Assembly: GCF_025854375.1 (NCBI RefSeq)
Contig: NZ_CP107575.1
Span: 868,001-932,000 of the forward strand
Source: Glutamicibacter sp. JL.03c
Lineage (GTDB): Bacteria > Actinomycetota > Actinomycetes > Actinomycetales > Micrococcaceae
Reading direction: 5' to 3'
Length of the DNA: 64,000 bases
The position numbers and the translations under genes were made by a program. Below are positions 45,345 through 54,901 of the stretch, piece after piece (positions within the stretch are counted from its first letter, which is position 1; each line of letters begins with the position of its first letter). The notes under the pieces are model-generated. The model searched no databases. It saw only the letters and a list, made by a program, of their open reading frames with translations, and was not told the DNA's origin.

Positions 45345-47258
45345 ATGAGTGACCTTCGCCGTTCTGCCGTTGCCCTATCCGTTGCTGCCCTGGCCCTGGG
45401 ATCGCTGAGCGCCTGCAGCGCTGGCGCACCCGATCCCGCCCCGGTGGCCGACGAGCTGGTTTCAGCCATCAACTCCGGCGACTTCTCCAAGGTGCAATTC
45501 GCCAGCTCCGATGCCCAGACAGTGGCCAAGGCCCAGGAAACGGCCTTCGGCCCCATGGGCGATATCAAGCACAACAGCACCGTGAGCTCGGTGGCCGAGG
45601 ACGAGGAAGAAACTGACGGCGTCAAGACCGCCACGGCCGACATCACCACGGTCTGGGATGTCGACGAAACGGACAAGGACCTGAGCTACACCACCAAGGC
45701 CGTCTGGGAATATGACAAGGACGCCGAGCAGTGGAAGCTGCGCTTTGATCCATCGGTGCTCGCACCGGATCTGGAAACCGGCGGTTACCTCAAGGCCAGC
45801 TACCAGGCCGCCGACCGAGGCAGCATCACCGCGGCAGGCGGCAAGAAGATCGTCACCAACCGCCCGGTGATCCGGGTGGGCATCGACAAGACCCACACCG
45901 AAAAAGCCAATTGGGAAAAATCCGCCACCCAGCTGGCCAAGCTGGTCGACATCGATGAAGAGCAGTACGCCAAGACCGTGCTCGCCGCCGGCGACAAGGC
46001 CTGGGTCCAGGCCATCGTGCTGCGCGATGATGCCACCCGCGAAGTCACCGACGCAGAAATCAACAAGATCCCTGGAGCCACCTTCCAGGAAGACGAAATT
46101 CCCCTGGCGCCCACTCGCTCCTTCGCCCGCCCGCTGCTGGGATCCGTCGGCGAAGCCACCGCGGAAATCATCAAGAAGTCCGAGGGCAAGATCAAGAGCG
46201 GCGACCAGGTCGGCATGTCTGGACTGCAGTCGGCCTATAACGACACGCTTTCGGGCACCGACGGCGTTGTGGTTTCCCGGTACAACAGCGAGAACAAGGC
46301 TGAAGCTGAACTTTTCACCGCTGAACCTGTCGCCGGCAAAGACGTGGAAACAACCTTGGACATGGACCTGCAGCAAAGTGCCGACCAGCTGCTGGAAGAC
46401 GCCGATTCCAATTCAGCCATCGTCGCCATCCGCCCCTCGGACGGCAGCGTGCTCGCTGCCGCTTCGGGCCCCGTGGACTCCGGGCTGAACACCGCCCTGC
46501 AGGGCGCCTACGCCCCGGGCTCATCGTTCAAGGTGATCAGCGCACTGTCCATGCTGCGTGCAGGATCCACCCCGGACTCCAAGGTCCAGTGCCCGGCCAC
46601 CACGGTGGTGGATGGAAAGACCTTCAAGAACTACGACGGATACCCGGCCGCCCAGCTGGGCACGATTCCGCTGTCCGAAGCCATTGCCCAGTCCTGCAAT
46701 ACCGTTTTCGTGAACCAGGGAGCGGAAATCGGTGGCGAGAAGCTGGCTGAAGCCGCCGCAGCACTTGGCCTGACCGGAGAAGATGGCACAGGGGTCGGGG
46801 CGGTGCTCGGCTCGGTCCCCGATGACTCCGAGGGGACCACTCAGGCCGCGAACATGATCGGCCAGGGCGTGGTGCAGGCCTCGCCTCTGGGGATGGCCAC
46901 CGTGGCTGCCTCGGTCCAGGCCAAGTCGACCGTCCAGCCAAAGCTCGTGGTGTCTCCGGAGCCCAACGCCCCAGCCAAGCCGGCCTCAGAGCTCACCGAA
47001 AAAGAGGCCGGGCAATTGGCCAGCATGATGGGTGAAGTCATCGACCACGGCACGCTCAAGGACTTGAATACGCTGCCTGGTGGCAAGATCATCGGCAAGA
47101 GCGGCACCGCAGAATACGACAGCGAGCGCAATGCCCACGCCTGGGCCATCGTCGCCCAGGGCGACCTCGCCGTGGCTGCTTTTGTCGAAGACGGCGATGG
47201 CGGGGCGCAGAGCGCGGGCCCGCTGGTCAAGGCAATGCTCCAAGCCGCGGCCAAGTAG
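45345..47258 (+). CDS. Class B penicillin-binding protein (lipoprotein, MecA_N type)
   Basis: A 637-residue transpeptidase cross-linking peptidoglycan on the outer face of the membrane. A short signal with lipobox LSACS predicts a lipid-anchored N-terminus in place of the usual TM helix. An NTF2-like MecA_N domain (about 30-150) and dimerisation domain precede the transpeptidase: SxxK in PGSSFKVIS (Ser near 393), SxN in AQSCNTVFVN (near 450) and KSGTAEYDS (near 585). TAGAAT ends 6 nt before the ATG with no ribosome site, so it is likely leaderless. Confidence 0.92.
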   Translation: MSDLRRSAVALSVAALALGSLSACSAGAPDPAPVADELVSAINSGDFSKVQFASSDAQTVAKAQETAFGPMGDIKHNSTVSSVAEDEEETDGVKTATADITTVWDVDETDKDLSYTTKAVWEYDKDAEQWKLRFDPSVLAPDLETGGYLKASYQAADRGSITAAGGKKIVTNRPVIRVGIDKTHTEKANWEKSATQLAKLVDIDEEQYAKTVLAAGDKAWVQAIVLRDDATREVTDAEINKIPGATFQEDEIPLAPTRSFARPLLGSVGEATAEIIKKSEGKIKSGDQVGMSGLQSAYNDTLSGTDGVVVSRYNSENKAEAELFTAEPVAGKDVETTLDMDLQQSADQLLEDADSNSAIVAIRPSDGSVLAAASGPVDSGLNTALQGAYAPGSSFKVISALSMLRAGSTPDSKVQCPATTVVDGKTFKNYDGYPAAQLGTIPLSEAIAQSCNTVFVNQGAEIGGEKLAEAAAALGLTGEDGTGVGAVLGSVPDDSEGTTQAANMIGQGVVQASPLGMATVAASVQAKSTVQPKLVVSPEPNAPAKPASELTEKEAGQLASMMGEVIDHGTLKDLNTLPGGKIIGKSGTAEYDSERNAHAWAIVAQGDLAVAAFVEDGDGGAQSAGPLVKAMLQAAAK

Positions 47259-47296
47259 GACTTGTGCGGCCATGGCACAGTTGACAGACTAAGCCC

Positions 47297-47848
47297 ATGG
47301 GAATTGTCTACAACACCAGTATGTCGCCAAGCAAGGACGAGTTGGTATCTGCGTGGTTGCCCCAGCAGGACTTCTATACCGGTAAAGGCACCCCAAGGCT
47401 CCAGCACATCGGCGGCTTCCGCTTGGAGGACCCCGAAGGCAAAGTCGGCATGGAACTGCGCATCTACGCCGACCACTCGGACACCTCGGATGTGGTGTAC
47501 CACGTGCCACTGACCTACCGCGAGGCCCGGCTGCCCGGCGGCGACAAGCACCTGATCGGAACCAGCGAGCATGCCATCTTGGGCGAGCGCTTCATCTACG
47601 ACGCCGCCGGGGACCCGGTATTCATCGCCCAAGCCCGCCAACTGCTGGCCGGGAACACCACGGCGCAGCATCATTCCGAGTCCTTCACCGACGAGCCGCG
47701 GGTCAAGGTCAAAGGCCACACCGCTGGCAAGGATGCGGTGATTATCCGCAAGCCCGTTGTGACTGCCTCCGCAGGTGACGGGGTCATCGGCTACTGGGAA
47801 AACGCGCTGGGCCAGGAATTGACCGGTTTGGTATTGCGCACAGCATAA
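47297..47848 (+). CDS. Maltokinase N-terminal cap-like (CG0192-type) protein
   Basis: A 183-residue protein resembling the N-terminal cap of actinobacterial maltokinase without the kinase domain: MGIVYNTSMSPSKDELVSAW, LPQQDFYTGKG, HIGGFRLEDPEGKVGMELRI, YHVPLTYREARLPG and GTSEHAILGERFIYDAAGDP are typical. Such stand-alone caps are common in actinobacteria; their role is not established. It follows the PBP gene by 38 bp and no separate terminator is visible between them. Confidence 0.8.
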   Translation: MGIVYNTSMSPSKDELVSAWLPQQDFYTGKGTPRLQHIGGFRLEDPEGKVGMELRIYADHSDTSDVVYHVPLTYREARLPGGDKHLIGTSEHAILGERFIYDAAGDPVFIAQARQLLAGNTTAQHHSESFTDEPRVKVKGHTAGKDAVIIRKPVVTASAGDGVIGYWENALGQELTGLVLRTA

Positions 47849-47933
47849 CTACTGCGCCACATAAAGGTCTGATGGCGAGCCTGCAAGGGATAGACTTGTC
47901 TATGAAACCCAACCGCCATTCAAAGGGAGATAC

Positions 47934-48230
47934 ATGTCTGCCATCAGCCGTGAGGACGTTGTGCATCTGGCACACCTTGCCCACATCGAGATGAGCGGCG
48001 CAGAGCTGGACAAGATGACCGGTGAGCTCGACGCAATCGTCGGTGCCATCGCGTCCGTCAGCGAAGTCGCCTCCTCCGACGTCCCAGCCACCAGCCACCC
48101 GATCCCGCTGACCAATGTGTTGCGCGAAGACACGGTGGGGCAGACGCTGAGCATCGACGAAGTCCTGCTCAACGCCCCGGATTCGGATTCGGACCGCTTC
48201 AAGGTCCCGGCAATTCTGGACGGTGAATAA
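47934..48230 (+). CDS. gatC: Asp-tRNA(Asn)/Glu-tRNA(Gln) amidotransferase subunit C
   Basis: A 98-residue Gat[21 protein letters not shown] at the N-terminus and the acidic, Pro-rich belt ([16 protein letters not shown]) that wraps GatA/GatB. A strong AAAGGGAG ribosome site precedes the ATG, and TAGACT at about 47890 is a plausible -10. It is first in gatCAB, which makes Gln-tRNA(Gln) and Asn-tRNA(Asn) from mischarged precursors. Confidence 0.95.
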   Translation: MSAISREDVVHLAHLAHIEMSGAELDKMTGELDAIVGAIASVSEVASSDVPATSHPIPLTNVLREDTVGQTLSIDEVLLNAPDSDSDRFKVPAILDGE

Positions 48231-48234
48231 TTCC

Positions 48235-49773
48235 ATGAACGAACTGATCAAGCTTTCCGGCACCGAACTGGCCGCCAAGCTGCGCGCCGGCGAAGTTACC
48301 TCGGTTGAAGCCGTCCAGGCGCACCTGGACCGCATCGCCGAGGTGGACGGCGCACTGAATGCCTTCTTGCACGTGAACGCGGAAGAAGCCCTGGCAGTAG
48401 CCGCAGAAGTTGACGCCATCCGTGCCGCCGGTGGCGCCGAAGCCGAAGCGCTGCATCCGCTGGCCGGCGTGCCCATCGCGATCAAGGACCTGATCGTCAC
48501 CAAGGGCCAGCCAACCACCGCGGCATCGAAGATGCTCGAAGGGTGGATGAGCCCGTACGACGCCACCGTGATCGAAAAGATCCGTGCTGCCAAGCTGCCA
48601 ATGCTGGGCAAGACCAACCTCGATGAATTCGCCATGGGTTCCTCCACCGAGCACTCCGCCTACGGCGTGACCCGCAACCCGTGGAACCTGAACCGCATTC
48701 CCGGCGGTTCCGGCGGCGGCTCGGCTGCTGCCGTGGCAGCATACGAAGCTCCGCTGGCACTGGGCACCGACACCGGTGGATCCATCCGCCAGCCAGGTGC
48801 GGTCACCGGCACCGTGGGCGTGAAGCCGACCTACGGTGCGGTCTCGCGCTACGGCGCGATCGCCATGGCCTCCTCGCTGGACCAGATCGGCCCGGTCTCC
48901 CGCACCGTGCTGGACTCGGCCTACCTGCAGGAACTGATCGGCGGGCACGATCCAAAGGATTCCACCTCGTTGCCACAGGACCTAGAAGGCCTGGTTGCCG
49001 CTGCTGAAGCCGGTGCCACCGGGGACCTGAAGGGCCTGCGCGTTGGCGTCATCAAGGAACTGACTGGCGAGGGCTACCAAGAGGGCGTCCAGGCGCGCTT
49101 CAACGAGTCGCTGGAATTGCTCAAGGCCGCCGGCGCTGAAATCGTCGAGGTATCCTGCCCGAACTTCAAGTACGCGCTGGGCGCCTACTACCTGATCATG
49201 CCATCGGAGGTCTCCTCCAACCTGGCCAAGTTCGACGGTGTGCGCTACGGCAACCGCGTGCTGCCAGAAGAGGGCCCGCTGACCATCGAGCGCGTCATGG
49301 GTGCTACCCGTGCCGCCGGGTTCGGTGACGAGGTCAAGCGCCGCATCATCCTGGGCACCTACGCCCTGAGCGCCGGCTACTACGACGCCTACTACGGTTC
49401 GGCCCAGAAGGTCCGCACCCTGATCCAGCGCGACTTCGACGCCGCGTTCGAGCAGGCAGACGTGCTGGTTTCGCCCACCGCGCCAACCGTGGCTTTCGAG
49501 CTGGGCGCGAACGACAACGACCCGCTGGCCATGTACCTCAACGACGTGGCCACCATCCCGGCCAACCTCGCTGGCGTCCCGGGCATCACCGTGCCTGGCG
49601 GCCTGTCCGAGAACCTGCCGGTGGGCATCCAGTTCCTGGCTCCGGCGTTCGAGGACGCCCGCCTGTACCGTGCCGGCGCCGCCCTGGAAACCCTGCTGGA
49701 AAAGCAGTGGGGCCAGTCGCTGATCTCGCAGGCACCAGCCATTGACACCGCTTCGATCGCGCAGGAGGCCTAG
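48235..49773 (+). CDS. gatA: Amidotransferase subunit A (amidase)
   Basis: A 512-residue amidase-signature enzyme releasing ammonia from glutamine. The Ser-cisSer-Lys triad is visible: Lys in [35 protein letters not shown], and [16 protein letters not shown] with the catalytic Ser. ATG 48235 ([16 protein letters not shown]) fits the family start; GTG 48223 would overlap gatC. Confidence 0.95.
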   Translation: MNELIKLSGTELAAKLRAGEVTSVEAVQAHLDRIAEVDGALNAFLHVNAEEALAVAAEVDAIRAAGGAEAEALHPLAGVPIAIKDLIVTKGQPTTAASKMLEGWMSPYDATVIEKIRAAKLPMLGKTNLDEFAMGSSTEHSAYGVTRNPWNLNRIPGGSGGGSAAAVAAYEAPLALGTDTGGSIRQPGAVTGTVGVKPTYGAVSRYGAIAMASSLDQIGPVSRTVLDSAYLQELIGGHDPKDSTSLPQDLEGLVAAAEAGATGDLKGLRVGVIKELTGEGYQEGVQARFNESLELLKAAGAEIVEVSCPNFKYALGAYYLIMPSEVSSNLAKFDGVRYGNRVLPEEGPLTIERVMGATRAAGFGDEVKRRIILGTYALSAGYYDAYYGSAQKVRTLIQRDFDAAFEQADVLVSPTAPTVAFELGANDNDPLAMYLNDVATIPANLAGVPGITVPGGLSENLPVGIQFLAPAFEDARLYRAGAALETLLEKQWGQSLISQAPAIDTASIAQEA

Positions 49774-49778
49774 AGATC

Positions 49779-51287
49779 ATGAGCAATTACACCGATGAAT
49801 TGGTCGACTTCGACGAAGCACTGGATCGCTACGATCCGGTCCTGGGCTTCGAGGTCCACGTTGAGCTGAACACCAAGACCAAGATGTTCTCCGACGCGCC
49901 GAACGCATTTGGCGACGACCCGAACACCAACGTCACCCCGGTCGACCTGGGTCTGCCCGGCGTGCTGCCAGTGGTCAACAAGAGAGCCGTGGAGTACTCC
50001 ATCCTCATTGGCCTGGCCCTGAACTGCCAGATCGCCGAGAAGTGCGGCTTCGCCCGCAAGAACTACTTCTACCCGGACACCCCGAAGAACTTCCAGACTT
50101 CCCAGTACGATGATCCGATTGCCTTTGATGGCTACCTGGACATCGAGCTGGAAGACGGCGAAGTCTTCCGCGTCGAGATCGAGCGCGCCCACATGGAAGA
50201 AGACGCCGGCAAGCTGACCCACATGGGTGGCGCCGCAGGCCGCATCCAGGGTGCCGACTACTCGCTGGTGGACTACAACCGCGCCGGCGTGCCGCTGGTG
50301 GAAATCGTCACCAAGCCAATCGTTGGCGCCGGCAGGCGCGCCCCCGAGCTGGCCAAGGCCTACGTGGCCGCGGTGCGCGAAATCGTGAAGAACCTGGGCG
50401 TTTCCGACGCCAAGATGGAACGCGGCAACGTGCGTTGCGATGCCAACGTTTCGCTGATGCCAAAGGACGCCGAGAAGTTCGGCACCCGTACCGAAACCAA
50501 GAACGTGAACTCCCTGCGCGCCGTGGAGCACGCGGTGCGCTTCGAGATCGAGCGCCACGCAGCGGTGCTGGATTCCGGGGCGAAGATCGTCCAGGAAACC
50601 CGCCACTGGCATGAGGACACCCGTTCCACCACCTCGGGCCGCCCGAAGTCGGATGCCGATGACTACCGCTACTTCCCGGAGCCCGACCTGGTGCCGATCG
50701 TCACCACCGCCGAGTGGATCGAAGAGCTGCGCGGCCGCTTGCCAGAGCCTCCTGCAGAGCGCCGCAAGCGCCTGAAGGCCGAGTGGGGCTACGCGGACAA
50801 GGAATTCCGCGACGTGGTCAACGCCGGCGTGCTCGACGAGATCGAGCAGACCGTTGCCGCCGGTGCCACTGCAGCGGTAGCCCGCAAGTGGTGGATGGGC
50901 GAGATCGCCCGCCTGGCCAAGGCCGCGGACAAGGACATCGCCGATCTGGGCGTCACCCCTGCGACCATCGTTGAGCTGAACTCGCTGATCGAAGCGAAGA
51001 AGATCAACGACAAGATCGCCCGCCAGGTCCTGGAGTTCGTTATTGACGGGGAAGGCACCCCGAGCGAAATCGTCGAGAAGCGCAGCCTGGCTGTCGTGAA
51101 CGACGACGACGCACTGGGCAAGGCCGTGGATGATGCCATGGCCGCCATGCCTGATGTGGTCGAGAAGATCAAGGGCGGCAAGATGCAGGCCATCGGCGCG
51201 CTGATGGGCCCTGTCATGAAGGCCACCCGCGGACAGGCCGACGCCGGCCGCGTCCGCGAGATCGTGATGGAGAAGCTGGGCCTCTAG
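49779..51287 (+). CDS. gatB: Amidotransferase subunit B
   Basis: A 502-residue GatB that phosphorylates the misacylated Asp/Glu and positions the tRNA. GFEVHVELNTKTKMFSDAPN, LGLPGVLPVVNKRAVEY, YFYPDTPKNFQTSQYD, RGNVRCDANVSLMPKD and the C-terminal YqeY-like tail are diagnostic. It starts 5 nt after gatA and is followed by a terminator. Confidence 0.96.
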   Translation: MSNYTDELVDFDEALDRYDPVLGFEVHVELNTKTKMFSDAPNAFGDDPNTNVTPVDLGLPGVLPVVNKRAVEYSILIGLALNCQIAEKCGFARKNYFYPDTPKNFQTSQYDDPIAFDGYLDIELEDGEVFRVEIERAHMEEDAGKLTHMGGAAGRIQGADYSLVDYNRAGVPLVEIVTKPIVGAGRRAPELAKAYVAAVREIVKNLGVSDAKMERGNVRCDANVSLMPKDAEKFGTRTETKNVNSLRAVEHAVRFEIERHAAVLDSGAKIVQETRHWHEDTRSTTSGRPKSDADDYRYFPEPDLVPIVTTAEWIEELRGRLPEPPAERRKRLKAEWGYADKEFRDVVNAGVLDEIEQTVAAGATAAVARKWWMGEIARLAKAADKDIADLGVTPATIVELNSLIEAKKINDKIARQVLEFVIDGEGTPSEIVEKRSLAVVNDDDALGKAVDDAMAAMPDVVEKIKGGKMQAIGALMGPVMKATRGQADAGRVREIVMEKLGL

Positions 51288-51303
51288 CCCTTCGCTGAAT
51301 ACC

Positions 51304-51346
51304 ACGCTGATGGCCCGCGCTCATGCCGAGTGCGGGCCATCTGCGT
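51304..51346 (+). terminator. Terminator of gatCAB
   Basis: Arms GATGGCCCGC (51309-51318) and 51332-51341 pair perfectly, with further CTC/GAG inside and ACGC/GCGT outside, followed by TTT. Confidence 0.75.
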
Positions 51347-51395
51347 TTCATCCGTGCCCCACCCGGTGCTGCACGTGCCTGCCCGCCTTCGCCTC

Positions 51396-51951
51396 CTAGT
51401 GCCTTGCCAGGGTGGCCAGCACAAACTGTCCAGAAAATTGCTGCTCTGCAGGGCTTGCGAGGAAAACTGAATCCAGCCGGGCCAATGACTGTCCGCCGAT
51501 TGGGCAGGAATCCTCCAGTGCCACCAGCACCTGGATCCTCGATTAGCGGAAGTTGGCGGCCGGCGAGTCCACGATCTGCACCGATGGTTCCCACTTGCTG
51601 CGCCGCCCCATGACGTCCAGGTCCAGGAAACCTTCGCTGGCGGGAGTAGCAGATACATCGTCTTCGCCTTCGAAGACGATGGCGTCTTCGACCGGCTACA
51701 GGACATTGCGGCCATTGACCACGAGGTCAACTGAGCCAGGGCCGAACGCCATTTGCCCGCGCCGCACTCCCGGATAGAAGCTTGTATGGCTGGGTGCCGG
51801 TGATTTCGGCAATACTGATCTTCCAGGTCCAGCTGTCATCGATTCCAGTGCTGTCGCTGCAGAGCGTGCGCGTGATTCCTTGTCCATTCTTCCAAGGTCG
51901 AGCTGCCAGCTGCGCGTAGCGGGTGATGGGAACGGGTGCCCTTGAATCCAT
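51396..51951 (-). pseudogene. HutD-family pseudogene
   Basis: A decayed copy of the intact HutD-like gene at 54902. The frame from 51951 reads RYAQLAARPWKNGQGITRTL and SWTWKISIAEITGTQPYK. Sequence then continues in another frame as FYPGVRRGQMAFGPGSVDLV, meets TAG after NGRNVL, resumes with EDAIVFEGEDDVSATPA and WEPSVQIVDSPAANFR, meets TAA, and goes on as IQVLVALEDSCPIGGQSLA to a final TAG. One frameshift and two in-frame stops make it non-functional. Alignment to the intact paralogue (185 aa) covers the full length. Confidence 0.88.
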
Positions 51952-52284
51952 GCTTTCGTGGTGGGGATCGAATAATCCATCCTTTCACCTCGTGACGACC
52001 CAATCATCGGCTGCTTGCAGCTCCCTGCCTGATACGGCATATTCTCACCGGCCAGCCACACGCGGATTGAAGTGCCCAAGGCTGGTGGCCCACGATCACG
52101 CCTGCACCATAGCCAGAGCCCATTGCCTGAGAGAGGCGGCCAGGTTCTGAACGGGCGCATCGAACCAGTGGAGCAATTTGCCGTGGGGACGGTGCCGGTC
52201 GAGAGCTTGCCGGCCAAGCGCTGTCCGGCGAGCCGAGACCGCCTGCACTGGCGAAAATGGCTTGGCAGGGGACAACCCCGATGA
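51952..52284. other. Degenerate stretch between HutD pseudogene and GlxA gene
   Basis: 333 bp with no intact gene. Minus-strand frames contain protein-like scraps (RVWLAGENMPYQAG near 52050, then KQPMIGSS) interrupted by shifts and stops, suggesting remains of another gene of the decayed region. Its identity could not be recognised. Confidence 0.4.
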
Positions 52285-53232
52285 TCAAGGACGTTGTCGG
52301 CGGAACGCTGCTGCGTGGTGCGTAGGTGCGACCCCCAGCCGGGCGATGAAATGCTTACGCAGCAGATCATCAGAAGCGAAGCCGACCTCGCGGGCAATGG
52401 CGCCCACGGGCAGGTCCGTCTGCTCCAAGAGACGCTGGGCCTCGCGGACGCGAAGGCCGTTGAGCCAAGCAAGAGGCGTTGTCCCGAGATTGGCGGCGAA
52501 CCAGCGGTGAAAGGTGCGCGGGGACATGGTGCAGGCAGCTGCGAGTTCCTTGATGTTCCAAGGCCGCCGGAGATCCTCGCTGACCGTCAAATGCAATTGC
52601 TCGACGGAGGGCCAAGCCTTGATGGGGAGGCTGGTATCCGCATATTGGGCTTGCGTTCCCGGCCTGCACACAGGGGTGACCATTGCCTTCGCGACCGTTT
52701 CCGCCGCGCTGGATCCCCAATCCATCCGGAGCAAATGCAACAGGAGATCAACTCCTGCCGTGACACCGGCGGATGTCCAAACCTTGTCTCCGCCACAGTA
52801 CAAATCCCGGGACCGGACCTCGACCTTCGGATGCCGCAGGGCAAGCTCTTGGGCGAAGCGCCAGTGGGTCGTCGCTGCCCGTCCATCAAGCAGGCCAGCG
52901 GCGGCCAGTGTGAATGCTCCGGTGCACAATGAGGCAACAAGCGCTCCGGCAGCCGCTGCTCGTGCTACGGCGGAGACTTCCTCGGCTCTAGGGGCTGCGA
53001 GCGGGTCGACGCAGCCCGGGACTACGAGGATGTCGAGCTGGTCAGCCGTGGAGAGCGCGTGGGTGCGCCGCATCGAATGGAGCGGATCAAGATCGGTGAT
53101 GGCTCTGGCCGCGAGGATGCGGACCTCCGGCTGGGGCAGCCCCCGATCCGAGCGGTCATCGTAGACCTCGCGCGCAACTTCGATATCAAAGGCGCGGCGT
53201 CCTGGGCCCACAAGAATTCCCACGATGGTCAT
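52285..53232 (-). CDS. GlxA-type transcriptional regulator (DJ-1/PfpI + AraC HTH)
   Basis: A 315-residue regulator. Residues 1-180 form a DJ-1/PfpI-like domain (VGILVGPGRRAFDIEVAREV, LDILVVPGCVDPLA, LVASLCTGAFTLAAAGLLDG with the nucleophile-elbow Cys). Residues 215-310 are two AraC HTHs (NIKELAAACTMSPRTFHRWF, VGAIAREVGFASDDLLRKHF). It is divergent from the isochorismatase-like gene, its likely target. TAAGAT ends exactly 6 nt before the ATG with no ribosome site, indicating a leaderless mRNA. Confidence 0.88.
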   Translation of the reverse strand: MTIVGILVGPGRRAFDIEVAREVYDDRSDRGLPQPEVRILAARAITDLDPLHSMRRTHALSTADQLDILVVPGCVDPLAAPRAEEVSAVARAAAAGALVASLCTGAFTLAAAGLLDGRAATTHWRFAQELALRHPKVEVRSRDLYCGGDKVWTSAGVTAGVDLLLHLLRMDWGSSAAETVAKAMVTPVCRPGTQAQYADTSLPIKAWPSVEQLHLTVSEDLRRPWNIKELAAACTMSPRTFHRWFAANLGTTPLAWLNGLRVREAQRLLEQTDLPVGAIAREVGFASDDLLRKHFIARLGVAPTHHAAAFRRQRP

Positions 53233-53302
53233 GGCGTAATCTTATCGAATCATGTCATTCATGCCATTGGTTGCCTCCTCCTTTCGATGATGAAGTGGAA
53301 CC

Positions 53303-53878
53303 ATGATTGCAAACAACACGACGGCTTTAATCGTGGTCGACATGCAGCAGGGTTTTTACGACGCCTCATGGGGGCCGACGACCAACTACCCGGAATGCGA
53401 GAACAACGTTGATCGGCTTCTTGCGGAATGGTCCGCCAGGCACATGCCGATAGTGATCGTCCGGCACGATAGCCGGAATCCGAATTCGCCCTTGTTCGCG
53501 GACGGAGCCGGCAATGGCCTTCACGAATCGGTGCAAGCGGTCAGAGCTGATCTGCTGGTGACTAAAACAGTGAATTCATCATTTTATGGTTCGCCGGATC
53601 TGGAAAGTTGGCTTGTATCGCAGCAGATCAAGCAGATTGTAGTCTGCGGAATCCAAACCAATCTATGTGTGGAGACGACCGCCCGCATGGGCGGGAACCT
53701 CGGGTTTGATGTCATTGTTCCTCTGGATGCCACACGAACGTTCGATCTGGCAGGGCCCGATGGCACCGTCATTCCAACTGCCACCTTGATGCAGGTGACA
53801 GCGACAAATCTTCATGGAGATGGCTTTGCGCGGGTCGTTTCGACGCGAGAGGTTTTGGAGTCATTTAAAGAAGACTGA
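53303..53878 (+). CDS. Isochorismatase-like cysteine hydrolase
   Basis: A 191-residue cytosolic hydrolase. The Asp-Lys-Cys triad is present: ALIVVDMQQGFYD, LLVTKTVNSSFYGS and GIQTNLCVETTARMG, the last with the cis-peptide and catalytic Cys. Substrates in the family include isochorismate, nicotinamide, N-carbamoylsarcosine and ureidoacrylate; none can be singled out. It is divergent from the GlxA-type regulator with a 70-bp shared promoter region. Confidence 0.87.
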   Translation: MIANNTTALIVVDMQQGFYDASWGPTTNYPECENNVDRLLAEWSARHMPIVIVRHDSRNPNSPLFADGAGNGLHESVQAVRADLLVTKTVNSSFYGSPDLESWLVSQQIKQIVVCGIQTNLCVETTARMGGNLGFDVIVPLDATRTFDLAGPDGTVIPTATLMQVTATNLHGDGFARVVSTREVLESFKED

Positions 53879-53895
53879 AACGACAGCGGGTATCC

Positions 53896-54245
53896 GGCAG
53901 CTTGCGATGGCGACCAAACCCATGTCCAGGCAGACCGCAATTGACATGGTTTGCATGGGCTTGCGCCATGAATATCGCGTTCTTATCGAGCAGCAAGTTC
54001 GAGTTTCATGTTCGCCCGGACTGGACAAGCCCGAAGCCGTGAGATTCGAGGGGCAAACCAGAGTAGACAAAATAGGGATGCGCAAGGTGTTCCTGAAGGC
54101 TGGCTTCCTCAAGGAAGCCCACTATCGGATGAGCTGGCCCGCCGATGATGGCACAAGATTGGCATCGGTCGCCTAAGCCATTCTCCGCCAGGATTGGGAG
54201 AGTGGCGAAATGACCAGCTTCGACTGGGATGACCTGAAAATCTGA
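53896..54245 (+). pseudogene. GNAT acetyltransferase pseudogene (C-terminal remnant)
   Basis: The frame reads GIRQLAMATKPMSRQTAIDM, then degraded sequence, then RKVFLKAGFLKEAHYRMSWP with DGTRLASVA. It meets TAA at about 54176, and after the stop the same frame continues AILRQDWESGEMTSFDWDDL to TGA at 54243. This is the usual RimJ-like ending (KAGFxxEGxxR...SVxxAILxxEW) with a nonsense mutation and a lost N-terminus. It lies directly behind the isochorismatase-like gene. Confidence 0.75.
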
Positions 54246-54262
54246 CGTCGTCGTTCACGATT

Positions 54263-54736
54263 TCATTGAGCAGGGCGGCACAAGAAATCGCGAGTAATTT
54301 CCAGATGGCCCAAGTGCTGGCAAAACTCCTCGTACACATGCAGCAGGACGCCTTCGCAGGTGGACATCCAATATTCGGCCTCCCGGCCCCGTGGCAAAAC
54401 GGCGGGAGCTTGCTGCATTTCGGTGCGCGAAATATCTGCGGCGAATGCTGTTCTGGTTTCGGAAGCCAACGTCATTGCTCCCGGCTTGTCCATTTTTGCG
54501 CTGCACTCTGCATCCCGATCCCGGGGGACTGTGATGCCGAGATTCACCGTTGAGGACCAGCGACGCATCATGCCGCAACAGTGCAACAGAATCTGCACCG
54601 GCGAGTTGCTGCCTTCCATCGGCAAGCAGCTGTTGATCAATTCGTCTGGAATTTCGTTGACGGTTTCGAACAGCTGGTCGAACTTGTCGAGTAGAAGTGT
54701 GGCTAGGATCTGCTCGCTGCTCGACAGTGAATTCAT
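54263..54736 (-). CDS. DinB-superfamily protein
   Basis: A 157-residue four-helix protein. NSPVQILLHCCGMMRRW and LLHVYEEFCQHLGHLEITRD fit the two helices that carry the metal-binding His residues of DinB/YfiT-like proteins, often thiol (mycothiol)-dependent transferases in actinobacteria. The substrate is unknown. TAGACT (54748-54743) ends 6 nt before the ATG, so a leaderless start is likely. Confidence 0.75.
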   Translation of the reverse strand: MNSLSSSEQILATLLLDKFDQLFETVNEIPDELINSCLPMEGSNSPVQILLHCCGMMRRWSSTVNLGITVPRDRDAECSAKMDKPGAMTLASETRTAFAADISRTEMQQAPAVLPRGREAEYWMSTCEGVLLHVYEEFCQHLGHLEITRDFLCRPAQ

Positions 54737-54901
54737 GCCCCGAGTCTAGACGAAAGCAGGCGTTGCCATGAGCCGCGGGCAAGAGCTGAAAGACGCATCG
54801 GCCAGACGACGGGAGCCTGCGTGCAGAGTAGCGTCAGAGTCAATCACTGGCGGTTTCAGCAGCAGGAAAAACCACGGCGTTCTCGGTAACCCCGGTTACA
54901 C

